Source: Panaeolus papilionaceus (Eukaryota; Basidiomycota; Agaricomycetes; Agaricales). Taken from it: DNA of 64,000 nt. Of this stretch, positions 51,658-61,996 are shown piece by piece; within the stretch, counting starts at the first letter, position 1; each line of letters opens with the position of its first letter. The translations under genes were made by a program, and so were the position numbers. The DNA is taken from the NCBI GenBank assembly GCA_015501605.1, contig JADNRZ010000004.1, forward strand, positions 1,488,001 to 1,552,000, in the 5' to 3' direction. Below the pieces are notes generated by a model. It was not told the origin of the DNA and searched no databases. It saw only the letters and a program-made list of their open reading frames with translations.

Positions 51658-52669
51658 TTACTCGAAGACATGGCCCATATACTGGCGCTTGTGCAACTTA
51701 GCGCCTGCCTCTTCGATGGCCTGAATCTCTTCGGCAGTCAGATCAGGTACATTATCCGTGTCTTGGAACTCTTTGATGCGATGAACCTTGGAAGTTGTGC
51801 TGTGAAATAGTTGCAATAAGTAGACTGAAAAGTGTCGAAAGCCCATACAACTCATACGTGACGACGATGATATTCTTCTGCAGAAGCCATTTGGTCAAGA
51901 CTTGACCTGCAGAAACAGGAGCACCACGGGTCTCTTCTAAGCGTTTGCGAATGCTCCCCAGTACAGGATCAAGAGGACCGTTCTGAACACGGACGATGGG
52001 GGTCAAGCCACCATAGGATTCGATGGCAATGCCATTCTCTTGGCAGAGCTTCACAATGGGCTCAGCTGCCTTCCAAACATATGGATGGAGTTCGATCTAT
52101 AGTTAAGTGCAAGAAGTGTGAGCTATAAATATACACCGGTACCCTGATTGCCGGAAATCCAGAACGTCATGACATACCTGATTAGCAGCGGGGACGATAG
52201 TTGCGTTTTCCAAGATGACCTTGAGATCTTGCACTCTGAAGTTTGAAACTCCAATCGATTTAGCCAATCCCTCGCGCTTGACTTCTTCCATCTGACGCCA
52301 AAGGTCAGGAAGTTTTCCTTCATTGGCCGCGGGGACGGGGCTGTGGATCAAAAAGAGGTCGACTGAATCGACGCCGAGCTTTGCAAGCGATTCGACCAAA
52401 GAGTCTCGAACACTGACACCAGCGGGGAGATTAGGAATAAGCTTGGTAGTGATGAACAGCTCAGAGCGCGGTTTTCCAGATGCTTTGATACCAGCCCCGA
52501 GGGTGTCCTCGTTTCTGTACATCTGGGCCCCATCAAGATGGATGACCCCAGCGTCGATGGCGGCGTGAACAAAGGCCAACGCGTCCCTTCCGAACAATGC
52601 TGTTCCTGTTCCAAAGCCCAGCCATGGGACCTGTGTGCCGTCGTTGAGAGTGAATACTTTGCTGGTCAT
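51658..52669 (-). CDS. Aldo-keto reductase (NADPH-dependent)
   Basis: Three exons (52178-52669, 51858-52096, 51658-51799) encode 290 residues, a normal length for the superfamily. The catalytic tetrad is visible: D46 and Y51 in LDGAQMYRNE, K76 in ITTKL and H109 in LFLIHSP. Other signatures are the first strand and turn TQVPWLGFGTGT, the SIGVSNF motif after the IEE/VKREG helix, the IELHPY-type motif at the exon 2 start and the NADPH-loop region around TTSKVHRI. These enzymes reduce aldehydes, ketones or sugars in the cytosol. The sequence most resembles fungal glycerol dehydrogenase/2,5-diketogluconate reductase-like members, but the substrate cannot be told. A frame extending upstream of 52669 is the promoter side; MTSKVF is the natural start. 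A TATATTTA motif lies about 90 bp upstream. It separates array members C and D. Confidence 0.92.
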
Positions 52670-53549
52670 GGTTGAGTGATAACGATGATAGAAGCTGGAT
52701 TGAAGATGAGAGTTGAATTGATGGGTTTTCAGAGCACAATTTGGAAGTGATGGCGGTAAATATAGCTTGTAGCTCAGCCGCCTGGGTATGATGACCCCAT
52801 ATCGCGCACAAGATGTTATCATTTGACAAATCAAAGTGACGGTTAAGGATCCATTTTACCCAAAGAACCAACTGTAACGCTTCAATTTAAAACAAGTTCG
52901 TCAAACATGTGGGCTTGAATATTCTTGAATAAGTATCTGAAAATGCCGGGCTACACCACGGATGCTGAGTGGACATCGACACTAAGAACCGGAGTAGGGT
53001 CGTCCTGCATCACATGGGAATTTCGGGACTCTCATGACCTCCCCTAAATTCTGTATTTAATTCAAATAAACGCGCAAATTTATGGGTTATCTTTTAACAA
53101 CTACCTGGGCGCTCACATGTAGGTCTACTTCAGATTTTATGGTGGACCTTTATCGAAAGTGCCTTAGATAGACGAGTCCACTCTTTGGCTGATCATCCTG
53201 GCAATCGCCCCAATGGATGTGCTCAGTCACCTGGTGTACCAACATTTCCCTACCTGTAGACTACTTTGTTTTCAACACAAATACATTCCTGCATTGAATT
53301 TTCTTTGAAAAAAAAAGAGTGGCTCCTTTGAATTGATTTTGGTATACAGAACTAATTAGGGTATATGTCCCTAATACAGGAAGGTGCATACTGGGTAGCA
53401 ATAATTATAAACAGGGAAGTAAACGAGTGGACAGGGTTGATCAATATAAACAAAAATCGAAACCCATACATACATAAAACGAGAGCAAAAGGATTGTCCT
53501 GCTTTACAACAAGGAAACGAAATAGTAAAATAAGTTACAGACAGAGTTT
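52670..53549. other. Intergenic with aldo-keto reductase promoter
   Basis: About 880 bp. The minus-strand TATATTTA near 52755-52766 is the likely core promoter of the reductase. The remainder is AT-rich and featureless and includes the 3' flank of array member D. Confidence 0.5.
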
Positions 53550-54949
53550 TCAACGGGTAGGGGAATATTGTTGTGGACTAATATTCCTCTGAGGACCATT
53601 GTAACCCGTAACGCCTTCCATATTATATGAATGGACGCTTTCACGAAGATCATCCTAATAATAATAAAAGTTAGTAAGTACTGCAATTTGACGGCGAGGA
53701 AGCAGGATTACTCACACTATAGGGTGAATGAGCTTCAGGATATATCGAATGCAAGGGTGTGTTTGACCGATCAGTGTAAGGGCGCTGGCTCATGACGGTC
53801 TCGGGGCGCCCATACGCAGCCATGTAAGCAGCAGATGGAGCTAAGCTGCCACGGCGCCGACGTGTCCTGAACCAATAAATCGCACCGCCCAAGAGAATCA
53901 AAAATGCTATGGCTCCGATAACACCGCCAACGATAGCTCCTGCATTGTTTCCCTTTCTTTCCGCAAGCGCGCCGTTTCCGGAATTTGAAGAACCGTCAAG
54001 AGGCGAAATAGATGGTGAGGGATTGTTAGGGTCATTGGGATCTGCGCTGAACCCTGCAGTGCCAGTTGCTACACCGCCGCCTGAGGGTCGCGATGATGCT
54101 GGGGATGTGAGAGTAGACGTGCTACTGTCAGTGCTAGAATCAGTGTTGGTGGCCGTCGAGGAAACAGATGACCCAGAAGATGAACCAGACAAGCTGCCAG
54201 ATGACGAATTGGAAGCGGAGGTTGTGTCATCGTCATCATTAGGCTTGGATGTCGGTACAGATGTTGTCGTTGGCCCTGGAGGTGGAGTTGGTGTAATTGG
54301 AGGCGGAGGAGTTTGCGGTGGCGGAGGATTATTTGGAGCACGCGGGTCTACAAATTTAGAGCCCTAGAATTGTGCGAACAAAGTTAGTTATCGTCGAAGA
54401 CCTAACATTTGAACTGCCTTACACCGCTAGGCGTACCCAGAGCGTACGATGGAAGTACGCTCCTCAATTGATCGTTATACCTAAGGGAGAAGTTGAGATA
54501 GTACAATAATCAATGCGACTTGTACGTACGGAGGGAGCTTCACGGCAGTTCCACAATTACTCGTCCAGGCATCCCAACTGAAGAGCTGCATAAATGTACG
54601 GAAACAGAGTACCAAGGATTCAAGACTTACGTTGGATAGTCCGTAGCTCCTTGACATAGAGCACACGCTGAGACAGCGTAATAATAAGCACCAGAACACT
54701 GACATCTAAAGTTGCTTGACCCTCGCGTTGGAATTGAGTATTGCCCCGCAGGCTGGGGTAGATGCCCGGGATCTCCACCACCAGGACATTGGGGTTCAAA
54801 GTTCTGCAAAACCTTTTGTGCAATTACGCATGGGCCGTCACCAAACTGATTTCCCAGCTGTGAATAAAAAGGACGTTATAACTGTTCCAAGGTCAAATAA
54901 AAGATAAAGGAAGTACATATGTCCAGTCACGGTTGCTGTTGCACGCCAT
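53550..54949 (-). CDS. Single-pass cell-surface protein family, array member D, 5' end uncertain
   Basis: Six exons (54917-54949, 54631-54857, 54530-54577, 54423-54480, 53716-54363, 53550-53654) give 372 residues. Family blocks: CNSNRDWTY, LGNQFGDGPCVIAQKVL, CQCSGAYYYAVSACALC and WDAWTSNC, then a diverged LPSYALGTPSG. The stalk is very long and rich in Pro, Ser and Thr (about residues 125-250). One helix follows at about 263-286 (AGAIVGGVIGAIAFLILLGG), then RTRRRR and a Tyr/Ser-rich tail. The second exon corresponds to two exons of members A-C, so an intron has been lost or gained. The ATG at 54949 gives no signal peptide. A hydrophobic stretch (IVFLSFFLTAISPG) lies just upstream but in another frame and without an ATG, so the true start or an extra exon is unresolved. 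Confidence 0.72.
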
Positions 54950-55593
54950 CGAGCGCGGGGAAACGATGGAGTATCGAAGAGCAACGAGTGTGGGGCAGAC
55001 CGGGGGATATGGCGGTCAAGAAGAAACTCAAAAACACAATTCAAGTGCACTTAATGAGCGTTGTGAAGGAAGAGGCTAAGCCCTGGCTGGGCAACCGCTC
55101 AACCCACCTGACCATTTGTTATCCTAATTCTGATGAGGCGGTCGCAGCCTTCACACACCAATCCACTCCTTGATCAAAAATTGATGTTTCATGAGCAAGC
55201 ATCCGGGCGAGCCTATCCCATCGAATAGGTAAATATCAATGATTGGAGAATAGAAGCATAGCATCCCAAGTTAAAGCAGCCTAATTCTCCAGACAAGTTT
55301 CCAGGTTGAACACACGACAGATAGAAAGACCCAAGTTGAAGCTCAAGAATCCAGCAGTGAACCCTTCTCTCAGTGGTGGCGCAAAACATCCGAACGTGTG
55401 AGTTGAAATGGCCATGGTGCGGATCAGCGACGACCCCTAGGAGAATGGAAAATGCCGAACCTGCTTTGTGCATGATTTGATTCCCATAACACCCGTGCGA
55501 ATTTATTTGGTAAAACTATACAGTATCAGCCACCCGCCGTGTGCGTCACGGCAGACAACGACAACCAAATTATCGACGTCCTCAAGATCCCCA
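54950..55593. other. Intergenic; 5' flanks of array member D and RPL7
   Basis: About 640 bp between divergent genes. A minus-strand frame at 55213-55473 starts MHKAGSAFSILLGVVAD, signal-peptide-like, but it is about 0.5 kb from member D's first recognised exon and continues without family motifs, so it is not called. No other feature is seen. Confidence 0.5.
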
Positions 55594-56858
55594 ATGGCCC
55601 CCTCAACCACGTACGTTTCTCTGTTATTCCGTCATTTTACAGGCATCTAAGTCGAATTTATGTTTTTTAGCGTCCCGAGTGCTTCGGTCAGTAGGAAATT
55701 CGAAAAATAGCGATTGGGAGATGTTGCTAATCAGGGTGGAAATTATTGGGGATTTATAGGCAATTGAAGTCCCGGAGACTATCCTCAAGAAACGCAAGCA
55801 AACCGAAAAGGCCCGGGAGGAGCGTCTTGCTGCCGCTACTGCTGCTCGCAAAGTGAGTTATCACTTATTAATTCAAAGTTTTGATTTGCACTCCCCCTAT
55901 TACATTTACTATGATGCATACGTTTATTCGACGAATGGCTAGTGATTAAACCCACCATGCTGCCTTTCAATTAACCATCTTTCGGGACTGACTCTCTTCA
56001 TCCATTTCCATTTAACCTTTGTGCTCTTTTCCTGTTTCCGATTGCTTATTAAAACTTCTACTTCCACAGGCCGCCAAGGCTAAGCGAAAGGTCATCTTCA
56101 AGCGTGCTGAGCAGTATGTCAAGGAGTATCTTTCCAAGGAGAAGGAGGAGGTTCGTCTGAAGCGTGCCGCTCGCACTGCTGGTGACTTCTACGTCCCCGC
56201 TGAGCCCAAAGTTTACTTCGTTATCCGTATCCGAGGGTGAGGATTATTAGTTGGCCTCAAGATGTCATATTCTCATTTCCCGTTAGTATCAACGAGATCG
56301 CCCCCAAACCCCGCAAGATTTTGCAACTCCTCCGCCTCCTCCAAATCAACAACGGTATCTTCGTCAAGGTCACCAAGGCTACCCAGCAGATGCTTCGTCT
56401 CGTTGAGCCTTACATTGCCTATGGGTATGTCTCGGATGACAGTTTTAGAAGGTATTGAAAACTTACGGTTGGATTCTAGCGAGCCCAACCTCAAGTCCGT
56501 TCGCGAGCTTATCTACAAGCGTGGCTACGGCAAGGTCGACAAGCAGCGCATTCCCCTGACCAACAACCAGGTCATCGAGCAGGCTCTCGGCAAGTACGAC
56601 ATCCTTTGCGTCGAGGATCTTGTCCACGAAATTTTCACTGCTGGCCCCAACTTCAAGCAGGTATGTATCTGTTCGTTTTCCTTTATTTTTTCTCGTCGCT
56701 TATTTGATCGTGTTCAGGCCTCCAACTTCCTCTGGCCCTTCAAGCTTTCCAACCCCACTGGTGGCTGGAGAACACGGAAGTTCAAGCACTTCGTCCAGGG
56801 TGGTGACTTTGGCAACCGGGAAGGCAATATCAACAAACTCATCAGACAGATGAACTAA
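55594..56858 (+). CDS. RPL7: 60S ribosomal protein uL30 (RPL7)
   Basis: Seven exons (55594-55610, 55671-55686, 55760-55852, 56070-56236, 56287-56424, 56480-56660, 56718-56858) encode 250 residues, the normal length for eukaryotic RPL7. Recognisable blocks are [14 protein letters not shown] and the basic N-terminal helix, [57 protein letters not shown] ([18 protein letters not shown]), [14 protein letters not shown] and the end [15 protein letters not shown]. The protein is a structural component of the large subunit near expansion segments of 25S rRNA. The start is fixed by the 17-bp first exon followed by a 16-bp microexon, the only arrangement that keeps frame into exon 3. Codon usage is strongly C-ending in exons, as expected for a highly expressed gene. 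Intron 3 carries a candidate snoRNA. Confidence 0.97.
55911..55991 (+). ncRNA. Candidate box C/D snoRNA in RPL7 intron 3 (snR39b-like guide)
   Basis: Inside the 217-bp third intron, a C-box-like ATGATGC (55911-55917; consensus RTGATGA) and a D box CTGA (55988-55991) are 81 nt apart end to end, normal for a box C/D snoRNA. Just upstream of the D box is ACCATCTTTCGGG. It is perfectly complementary to CCCGAAAGATGGT, a universally conserved stretch of large-subunit rRNA. The fifth base before the D box pairs with the G after CCC, the site I know as yeast 25S Gm805 (guided by snR39b); snR39/snR59 guide the nearby A807 from RPL7 introns in yeast. A C'-like AGTGATT is at 55941-55947. Weak points are the imperfect C box and no convincing terminal stem. 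Confidence 0.6.
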
Positions 56859-57342
56859 TTTTGTCGTTGGTATTGGTGGATGGAGCAGTAGATGGCACCT
56901 CGGGCGCGTCTTTGGGCAGATGTTTACCCCCCTCTTTCTTATGTTTTTGTCGATATGCCCACAGCATATGCCGTACTATGTATCATGCAAAACATCACTT
57001 TGATGACCCCACTAGCGGTACCAAGTCAACGAACAGAGAATATTCGACGTTGATAAGAAATAGGTGGTTGATAAGGGATACAAATTATTAGGCACTGTAT
57101 ATTGAAATTGGATGCCTACCATCGGGGGTAGAAGACCTGGTTGCGTCGACTACAATCGCTAGAATGTTCAAAGGATGGTCTAAGCGGCGTTGTGCTTTAA
57201 GAATTTACGATGAGCAGCTATCTCCGCAATTTTTTGGGGGAGAGGAATAAATATTTACATTTATTTTGTCGGTCCGTTAACCCCGATCTGGAAGTATTTA
57301 ACAGTCGGGGACGCAATCTTTTCGTTCCCAACTTTCATCTAC
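56859..57342. other. Intergenic between RPL7 and carbonic anhydrase
   Basis: About 480 bp: the RPL7 3' flank, then the carbonic anhydrase promoter. A TATTTAA motif at 57295-57301, about 45 bp before the ATG, may be a weak core element. Confidence 0.5.
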
Positions 57343-58249
57343 ATGCCAGCTCAAGGTTTGAATCCACTTAAGCGTATGCTCGCTGCCAATGCCCAATGGG
57401 CAGAGGATGTGGCACGCGCGGAACCCAGCTTTTTCGAGGACTCCGCCAAGGGTCAATCTCCACACGTCAGTATTTTTATTGATCCTTGGCCAGCTTCAGC
57501 GACCAGATGCTAACGACATCCGAAAAGACGCTCTGGATAGGTTGCGCTGACTCTCGTGTACCAGACGCCGTAATTACCGGCGCTAAACCAGGTGATATCT
57601 TTGTCCATCGTAACATCGCAAAGTATGTTCTTTTTTTAATCATTCATTACGAGTCGAACGACACTGAACTGACCACTCTATTAATTGTTAGTCAACTTCA
57701 CTTGAAGGACGATAACGTCCTTTCAGTCCTCAGATACGCCGTTGACTACCTCGGTGTGGAACACGGTGCTTTTTCCCTTCTTTAATGACTATATCTGCCA
57801 TCCCAACCGATGTTCTTTTTTTCCGCCACCCGTTGGCTTTTATAGTGGTTATTGTCGGTCACACAGAATGTGGAGGTGCTGCCGCTTGCCTTGCTGCCGC
57901 TCAATCTCCTGAGCTCGACCTCGACGGACCAATCGCCACTGTGGGTAACCTTCCTGCGGATTCCGCCCTCAACCGCTGGCTAGAGCCTTTGACGCGACTT
58001 GCTGCTTCGCTTAAACTTTCTTCCGTTGCACACGCCGAGGCACTGCCAGTTGTTGTTGAGGAGAACGTCAAGGCCCAAGTGGAGAATCTGGCAAACACTA
58101 TCACCATTAACGACGCATGGACTAAAGGCAGTCGCAAAGGTCAAGATGTCTGGATTCACGGCTGGGTCTACGATTTGAAGACTGGCAAATTGAAGGATCT
58201 TAACATCTCCCGTGGCCCTCCTAATGCCAAATCCATTTTCGTTGATTAG
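57343..58249 (+). CDS. Beta-class carbonic anhydrase
   Basis: Four exons (57343-57465, 57528-57622, 57692-57765, 57846-58249) give 231 residues. The enzyme interconverts CO2 and bicarbonate, supplying bicarbonate to carboxylases and taking part in CO2 sensing in fungi (Nce103/Can2 class). Zinc ligands are C47 in GCADSR and H103 and C106 in VGHTECGG. The Asp-Arg dyad is D49/R51. Other conserved parts are [28 protein letters not shown] and the C-terminal VHGWVYDL-like [13 protein letters not shown]. The N terminus (41 residues before the active-site strand) is short and helical, and I see no strong mitochondrial signal. It is probably cytosolic. The donor of intron 3 (GTGCTT) is unusual but is the only one that keeps frame and restores the motif. 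Confidence 0.95.
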
Positions 58250-58550
58250 ATTATAGATGAATCAATTGAATACCCAAGGACCTGTAATTGTAGATTTGTT
58301 TCAGATATACCCTGTTGTCCTCTGTCCTTCAAGGTCGCTTCAGGATATTATTATAAGTACTTGCAGCGTCTGGTGTCAAATATCAAATTTCACACGATGG
58401 TTGAGGAAGCATGATGTCAGGGAACATCAATCATTGAAGCCACCTTTACAGATGATTAACCTCTTGCTTTACCCCACACCGCTACCATTAGGCTGTCCTG
58501 CCCACCCCTCGCTAGCCTCTAGACGTGTCCTTCTTGAAGACGCTTGAAAG
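58250..58550. other. Intergenic, 301 bp
   Basis: 3' flank of the carbonic anhydrase and promoter of the phosphatase, which is transcribed in the same direction. No TATA box is evident and no other feature is seen. Confidence 0.5.
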
Positions 58551-60091
58551 ATGACAGGAACTGGCTCTGAAGAAAGGATCCTGGTGCAAATAGCATCTTA
58601 CAATACCAACCTTCAAGGGGTTCTTGGTTTGCCCCAAGACTTGGTAGATTGGTTGGCTCCAACACTACAGGTTTCTAGCTTCTTGTCGAAAGAGCGTCGG
58701 GCACCTGATATTGTGGCTGTTGGATTCCAGGAGCTGTTGCCTCTTCATCTAGGACGTAAGTTTGTTTCAAATGACCTGCGAAAGTACTCCTGCTAAGCTA
58801 GCGATGTATCCTTGTTCAGTGTCTGGTTTTTCTAAAGCTGTTATTGAGGACCGCAATGCCCTTATTCTCTCACAGATTGAGGCACATGCCCCCAACAAGG
58901 AACCCTACTCCCTCATTGCCAAAGTTGTGAACGTGGGCATAGCGTTATTAGTGTATGGGAGGGATGATGGTGTTGCGAGGAAGGTCCAAGACGTTGAAAC
59001 GACGTGGACCGGCTGTGGACCACTTTTCATGGGTAACAAGGGAGCCGTTGGTATTCGTTTCCGCGTTACTGGCCCAGAAGGAACAGCAGGTGAAACCTAT
59101 ACGTGCGTTGTTCGCCTTCTTTACTCCATCCATGTTCATTAACTCGATCTATCTGTAGGTTTGTTAACTGCCACTTGACAGCCCATCAGCATAACTTAAA
59201 GCAACGACTGGCGGATTATCAGCATATTGTCGGCTCGCTGCTCTTTGCGCCGTCGGCGAATTTGAAGACACCCAGCACGTTATATGACACGAGTCATTTG
59301 TTCCTGCTTGGAGACTTTAATTTCCGATTAGACGTTCCGAAGACGTACTCCCTTTACTCGAAAATCAAAACTAATGAGTTCGCTCGTGAAATCGAGTCTG
59401 AGAAGACGAGGGAGGAGCTGGTGGACTTTGACCAACTGACAATTGAAAGGCGGAAGGGTAATGTGTTTGTTGGGTTGCGAGAAGGAGACTTCTGGAAATT
59501 CAAGTGTAGCTATAAGTATAAGGTTGGAGAGGTTGACCAGTACAGGTAAGTTTTCACTCGATTAGTCGACTTGGATTAACGCTGATGTCTGAACATTGTC
59601 TGTAGCACTAAACGGGCGCCTTCATGGACGGACAGAGTTCTTTATACGACGTATAGCGACTCTCCTGATACTCCTGAAAAATCTTCGGTTTCAAATGTTC
59701 TGTATACATCGATTCCTTCGTATACCACATCAGATCATGTGTGTATCTGGATTCATTTATTATAGTTGTGTTCAGATACTAATGATTATCTTTACAGAAA
59801 CCTGTTGTAGCTGTCCTGCATATGCCACAACGCCCAGTAGACGCACCCTCATCTATCCCAAAGCTCAGGCTGCCTGCTTCATATACGCCAACACCGGACC
59901 CAAATGCTAATCTAAAGAGGTACACTGGCCGTGTCGCTGATCGTATCGTTGGTGTCGTATGGTGGCTGTTTACTTTGCTCGGAGCAGGATCTGGGGTTTT
60001 TGGCATCTTTAATTTTATTGTGGGGGTTGGTGCTTGGACCTGGTGGCGTGTTAAACCTATCACTGGGGCAAGTCCTGGGTCGCAGGTTTAG
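58551..60091 (+). CDS. Inositol polyphosphate 5-phosphatase with C-terminal membrane anchor
   Basis: Five exons (58551-58755, 58820-59102, 59159-59545, 59606-59738, 59798-60091) encode 433 residues. The IPPc (DNase I-like) domain spans about residues 10-330: ILVQIASYNTNLQG, PDIVAVGFQELLPL, MGNKGAVGIRFRV, FVNCHLTAHQ, the catalytic LLGDFNFRLD (214-221), APSWTDRVLY (about 296-305) and SDHKPV. Both signature motifs of the 5-phosphatase family are intact, so it should remove the 5-phosphate from phosphoinositides or soluble inositol phosphates. No Sac1 or Rho-GAP-like domain is attached, so this is a short single-domain form. Residues 386-421 (VVWWLFTLLGAGSG, FGIFNFIVGVGAWTWW) form a membrane hairpin or tail anchor, placing the enzyme on a membrane, possibly the ER. 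It converges with the minus-strand gene downstream. Confidence 0.93.
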
Positions 60092-60551
60092 TCAAATAGG
60101 GTGGTATTTATTGGGCATTTTCTCGGATTTTTTAGTACAATGTGGACACTAGGGCATGTTTGTATGATTGCTATATGTTTGCACTCGTGTACATTTATCT
60201 AGGACTAATGTGATCATGGAAACCGCACTCAATTGTTTTACCAGTACTTGATATGCAAGAAGGCCGCATTCCCTGCTTCAAACAATCTGGTTGTTGAGCA
60301 GACTCCCCGATTCGGTGATGACAGCACAGGACTCACACCTCAACTGGAATGACGAGGCTATGATATAAAGATCCCTTTCATTCGTCCTCAAACATAATTT
60401 GTTACATTCACGGATACGCTGGCACATTGATTATTATCATGAGTTCAATGCATCAACTCATTCATAGGCTTAAGTTACATATCAACGATACAAATGTGAA
60501 GTCCAATCATAGTGCTGGAGGCGGGTATCTGAATTCTGGAGTGGAGCCCAC
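60092..60551. other. Convergent intergenic stretch
   Basis: About 460 bp between the 3' ends of the phosphatase and the minus-strand membrane protein. AT-rich, presumably two 3' UTRs; no other feature. Confidence 0.5.
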
Positions 60552-61996
60552 TTATATCGGGGTGTATGAGGGGGGAACTTCAATTTTCGGACGCTGTGGT
60601 GGTGATACGTTTCGCATTCCGCTGTCTTCGTGAATGATGATATCTGATTGCAGGTCTCCTTCAGACGGGGAATGGGTGTGTTGAGTCGACTGCAGACCAC
60701 TGCTTGAAGCTGTGGTACTCTGCGGGCCTGGAGAAAACCCTGGTGATATGAGGGCATTATAGCGCGCCTGGTCTTGGTAACGTGCTAATTTGGACGACGG
60801 AAGGAATTGTGAAGCGGTACTGAGGGGAAAATCAGGGTTCAGAAGTGAGGATGTATGAGCGCTATTGATCCCAGTCGTGTTCTGAGGTCGCGATGTTTCG
60901 TCCTTCCGTCGCTGGTTTCGTCGCCGGTAAATCAAAAGAAAGATAAGAAACATTAAGATAGCAGCCAGTCCCCCTAGCACACCGCCTACAATTGCCCCGA
61001 CATGGCTTGAAGAATTCGGGGTTCCGCTACTATCGTCAGGAGGGTCCGTCTGATCAACTCCCGCTGTCCTGTTCCGGATCATAAGGTAATCCAATACCAG
61101 AGGCGTTGTGTTGTTGTTCCCCAGAAAGACGACCTCTAGCTTGTGCGGGCCCGGAGACAAATTCGGAGTCTTGAAAAATTCTCGATTGAATAGGGTTGGG
61201 GACCCAGCGTTAGGAAGAGGTCCTATAGCGAAACTGTGCGGCGTGCGATCGTCGATAGAATATGTTCCAGAGGTTGCTCCGCGCGGCCGGTCAAAGGGAA
61301 TATAACCAAACCAACGTAGAGAAACACCTTGAGGTAGATTAGAGCCTAATTTTGTAGGGCAGTGGTGTCCACTCACCATAGTAGTTGAAAGTAACTTTGG
61401 AACCCGTTTGGGATGTTACGTTGGAATCCCCGTTAAAGTTGACCCAATGAGAATCATACTGAATATCTGCGTCATTATTTTCAACTCTAATCACTTTGTC
61501 GTCGAGGGGGACGTCTGCCGATGGACGGTAATTTATTCTGTCGAGCCAAAACGTCTGCCCCCGTTGGACAGTGATGTTAACAGTCAAGATATGTGGTCCG
61601 TCGTTGATTGTGACGTTAGGTGTTCTGGCGACGTTGCATAAGCTCCAATTATTTTGAAATGAGGAATTCCGTAGGCTGCGCAGCTGAACACCGTCGACGT
61701 AACAGTTCCATTGGGGGTCGAGAACTCCAGAATCGTTGCTCAAGTTGTTTGTCCCGACAACGTTTATCCCCGATCCTGATAAAATCGTTTAGGTGGAAGG
61801 GAGGAAAGGAAGGTGTGCAAATACCATTGTACGCAAAAGAAAAGCTTGCACTGGTTATTGTTCCGTGCAAGGTCTTGTTGTATGTAGGACCGAAGTTTCC
61901 TCTGTCATCTTGAGATCCTGTCCTATCCACGAACCAGGAGGATCCCTCATACTGAATGAGGGGACTGGTATCATCTACCACAACCATTCGATTCAT
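60552..61996 (-). CDS. Single-pass membrane protein with beta-sandwich-like ectodomain
   Basis: Three exons (61825-61996, 61377-61775, 60552-61327) encode 448 residues. The protein starts MNRMVVVDDTSPLIQYEGSS without a classical signal peptide, as is usual for this agaricomycete family. Two beta-rich units follow. The first has NFGPTYNKTLHGT, SFSFAYNGSGINVVG and a Cys pair in WNCYVDG/WSLCNV. The second runs from VIRVENNDADIQYDSHW to GPHKLEVVFLGNN. N-glycosylation sites (NKT, NSS, NVT) are frequent. A single helix at about 300-324 (VGAIVGGVLGGLAAILMFLI) is followed by YRRRNQRRK and a cytoplasmic tail of about 120 residues. I know similar proteins as carbohydrate-binding-like or jelly-roll membrane proteins of unknown role. 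It is unrelated in the ectodomain to the array at 44-55 kb but has the same TM type. Confidence 0.85.

Noticed and set aside
53909..54367. 152-codon plus-strand frame rich in Val, Gly and Asp
   Set aside because: Antisense shadow of the Ser/Pro/Thr-rich stalk of array member D.
55213..55473. 86-codon minus-strand frame with a signal-peptide-like start upstream of array member D
   Set aside because: No Cys-rich family motif follows, and no donor was found that would join it in frame to the first exon of member D.
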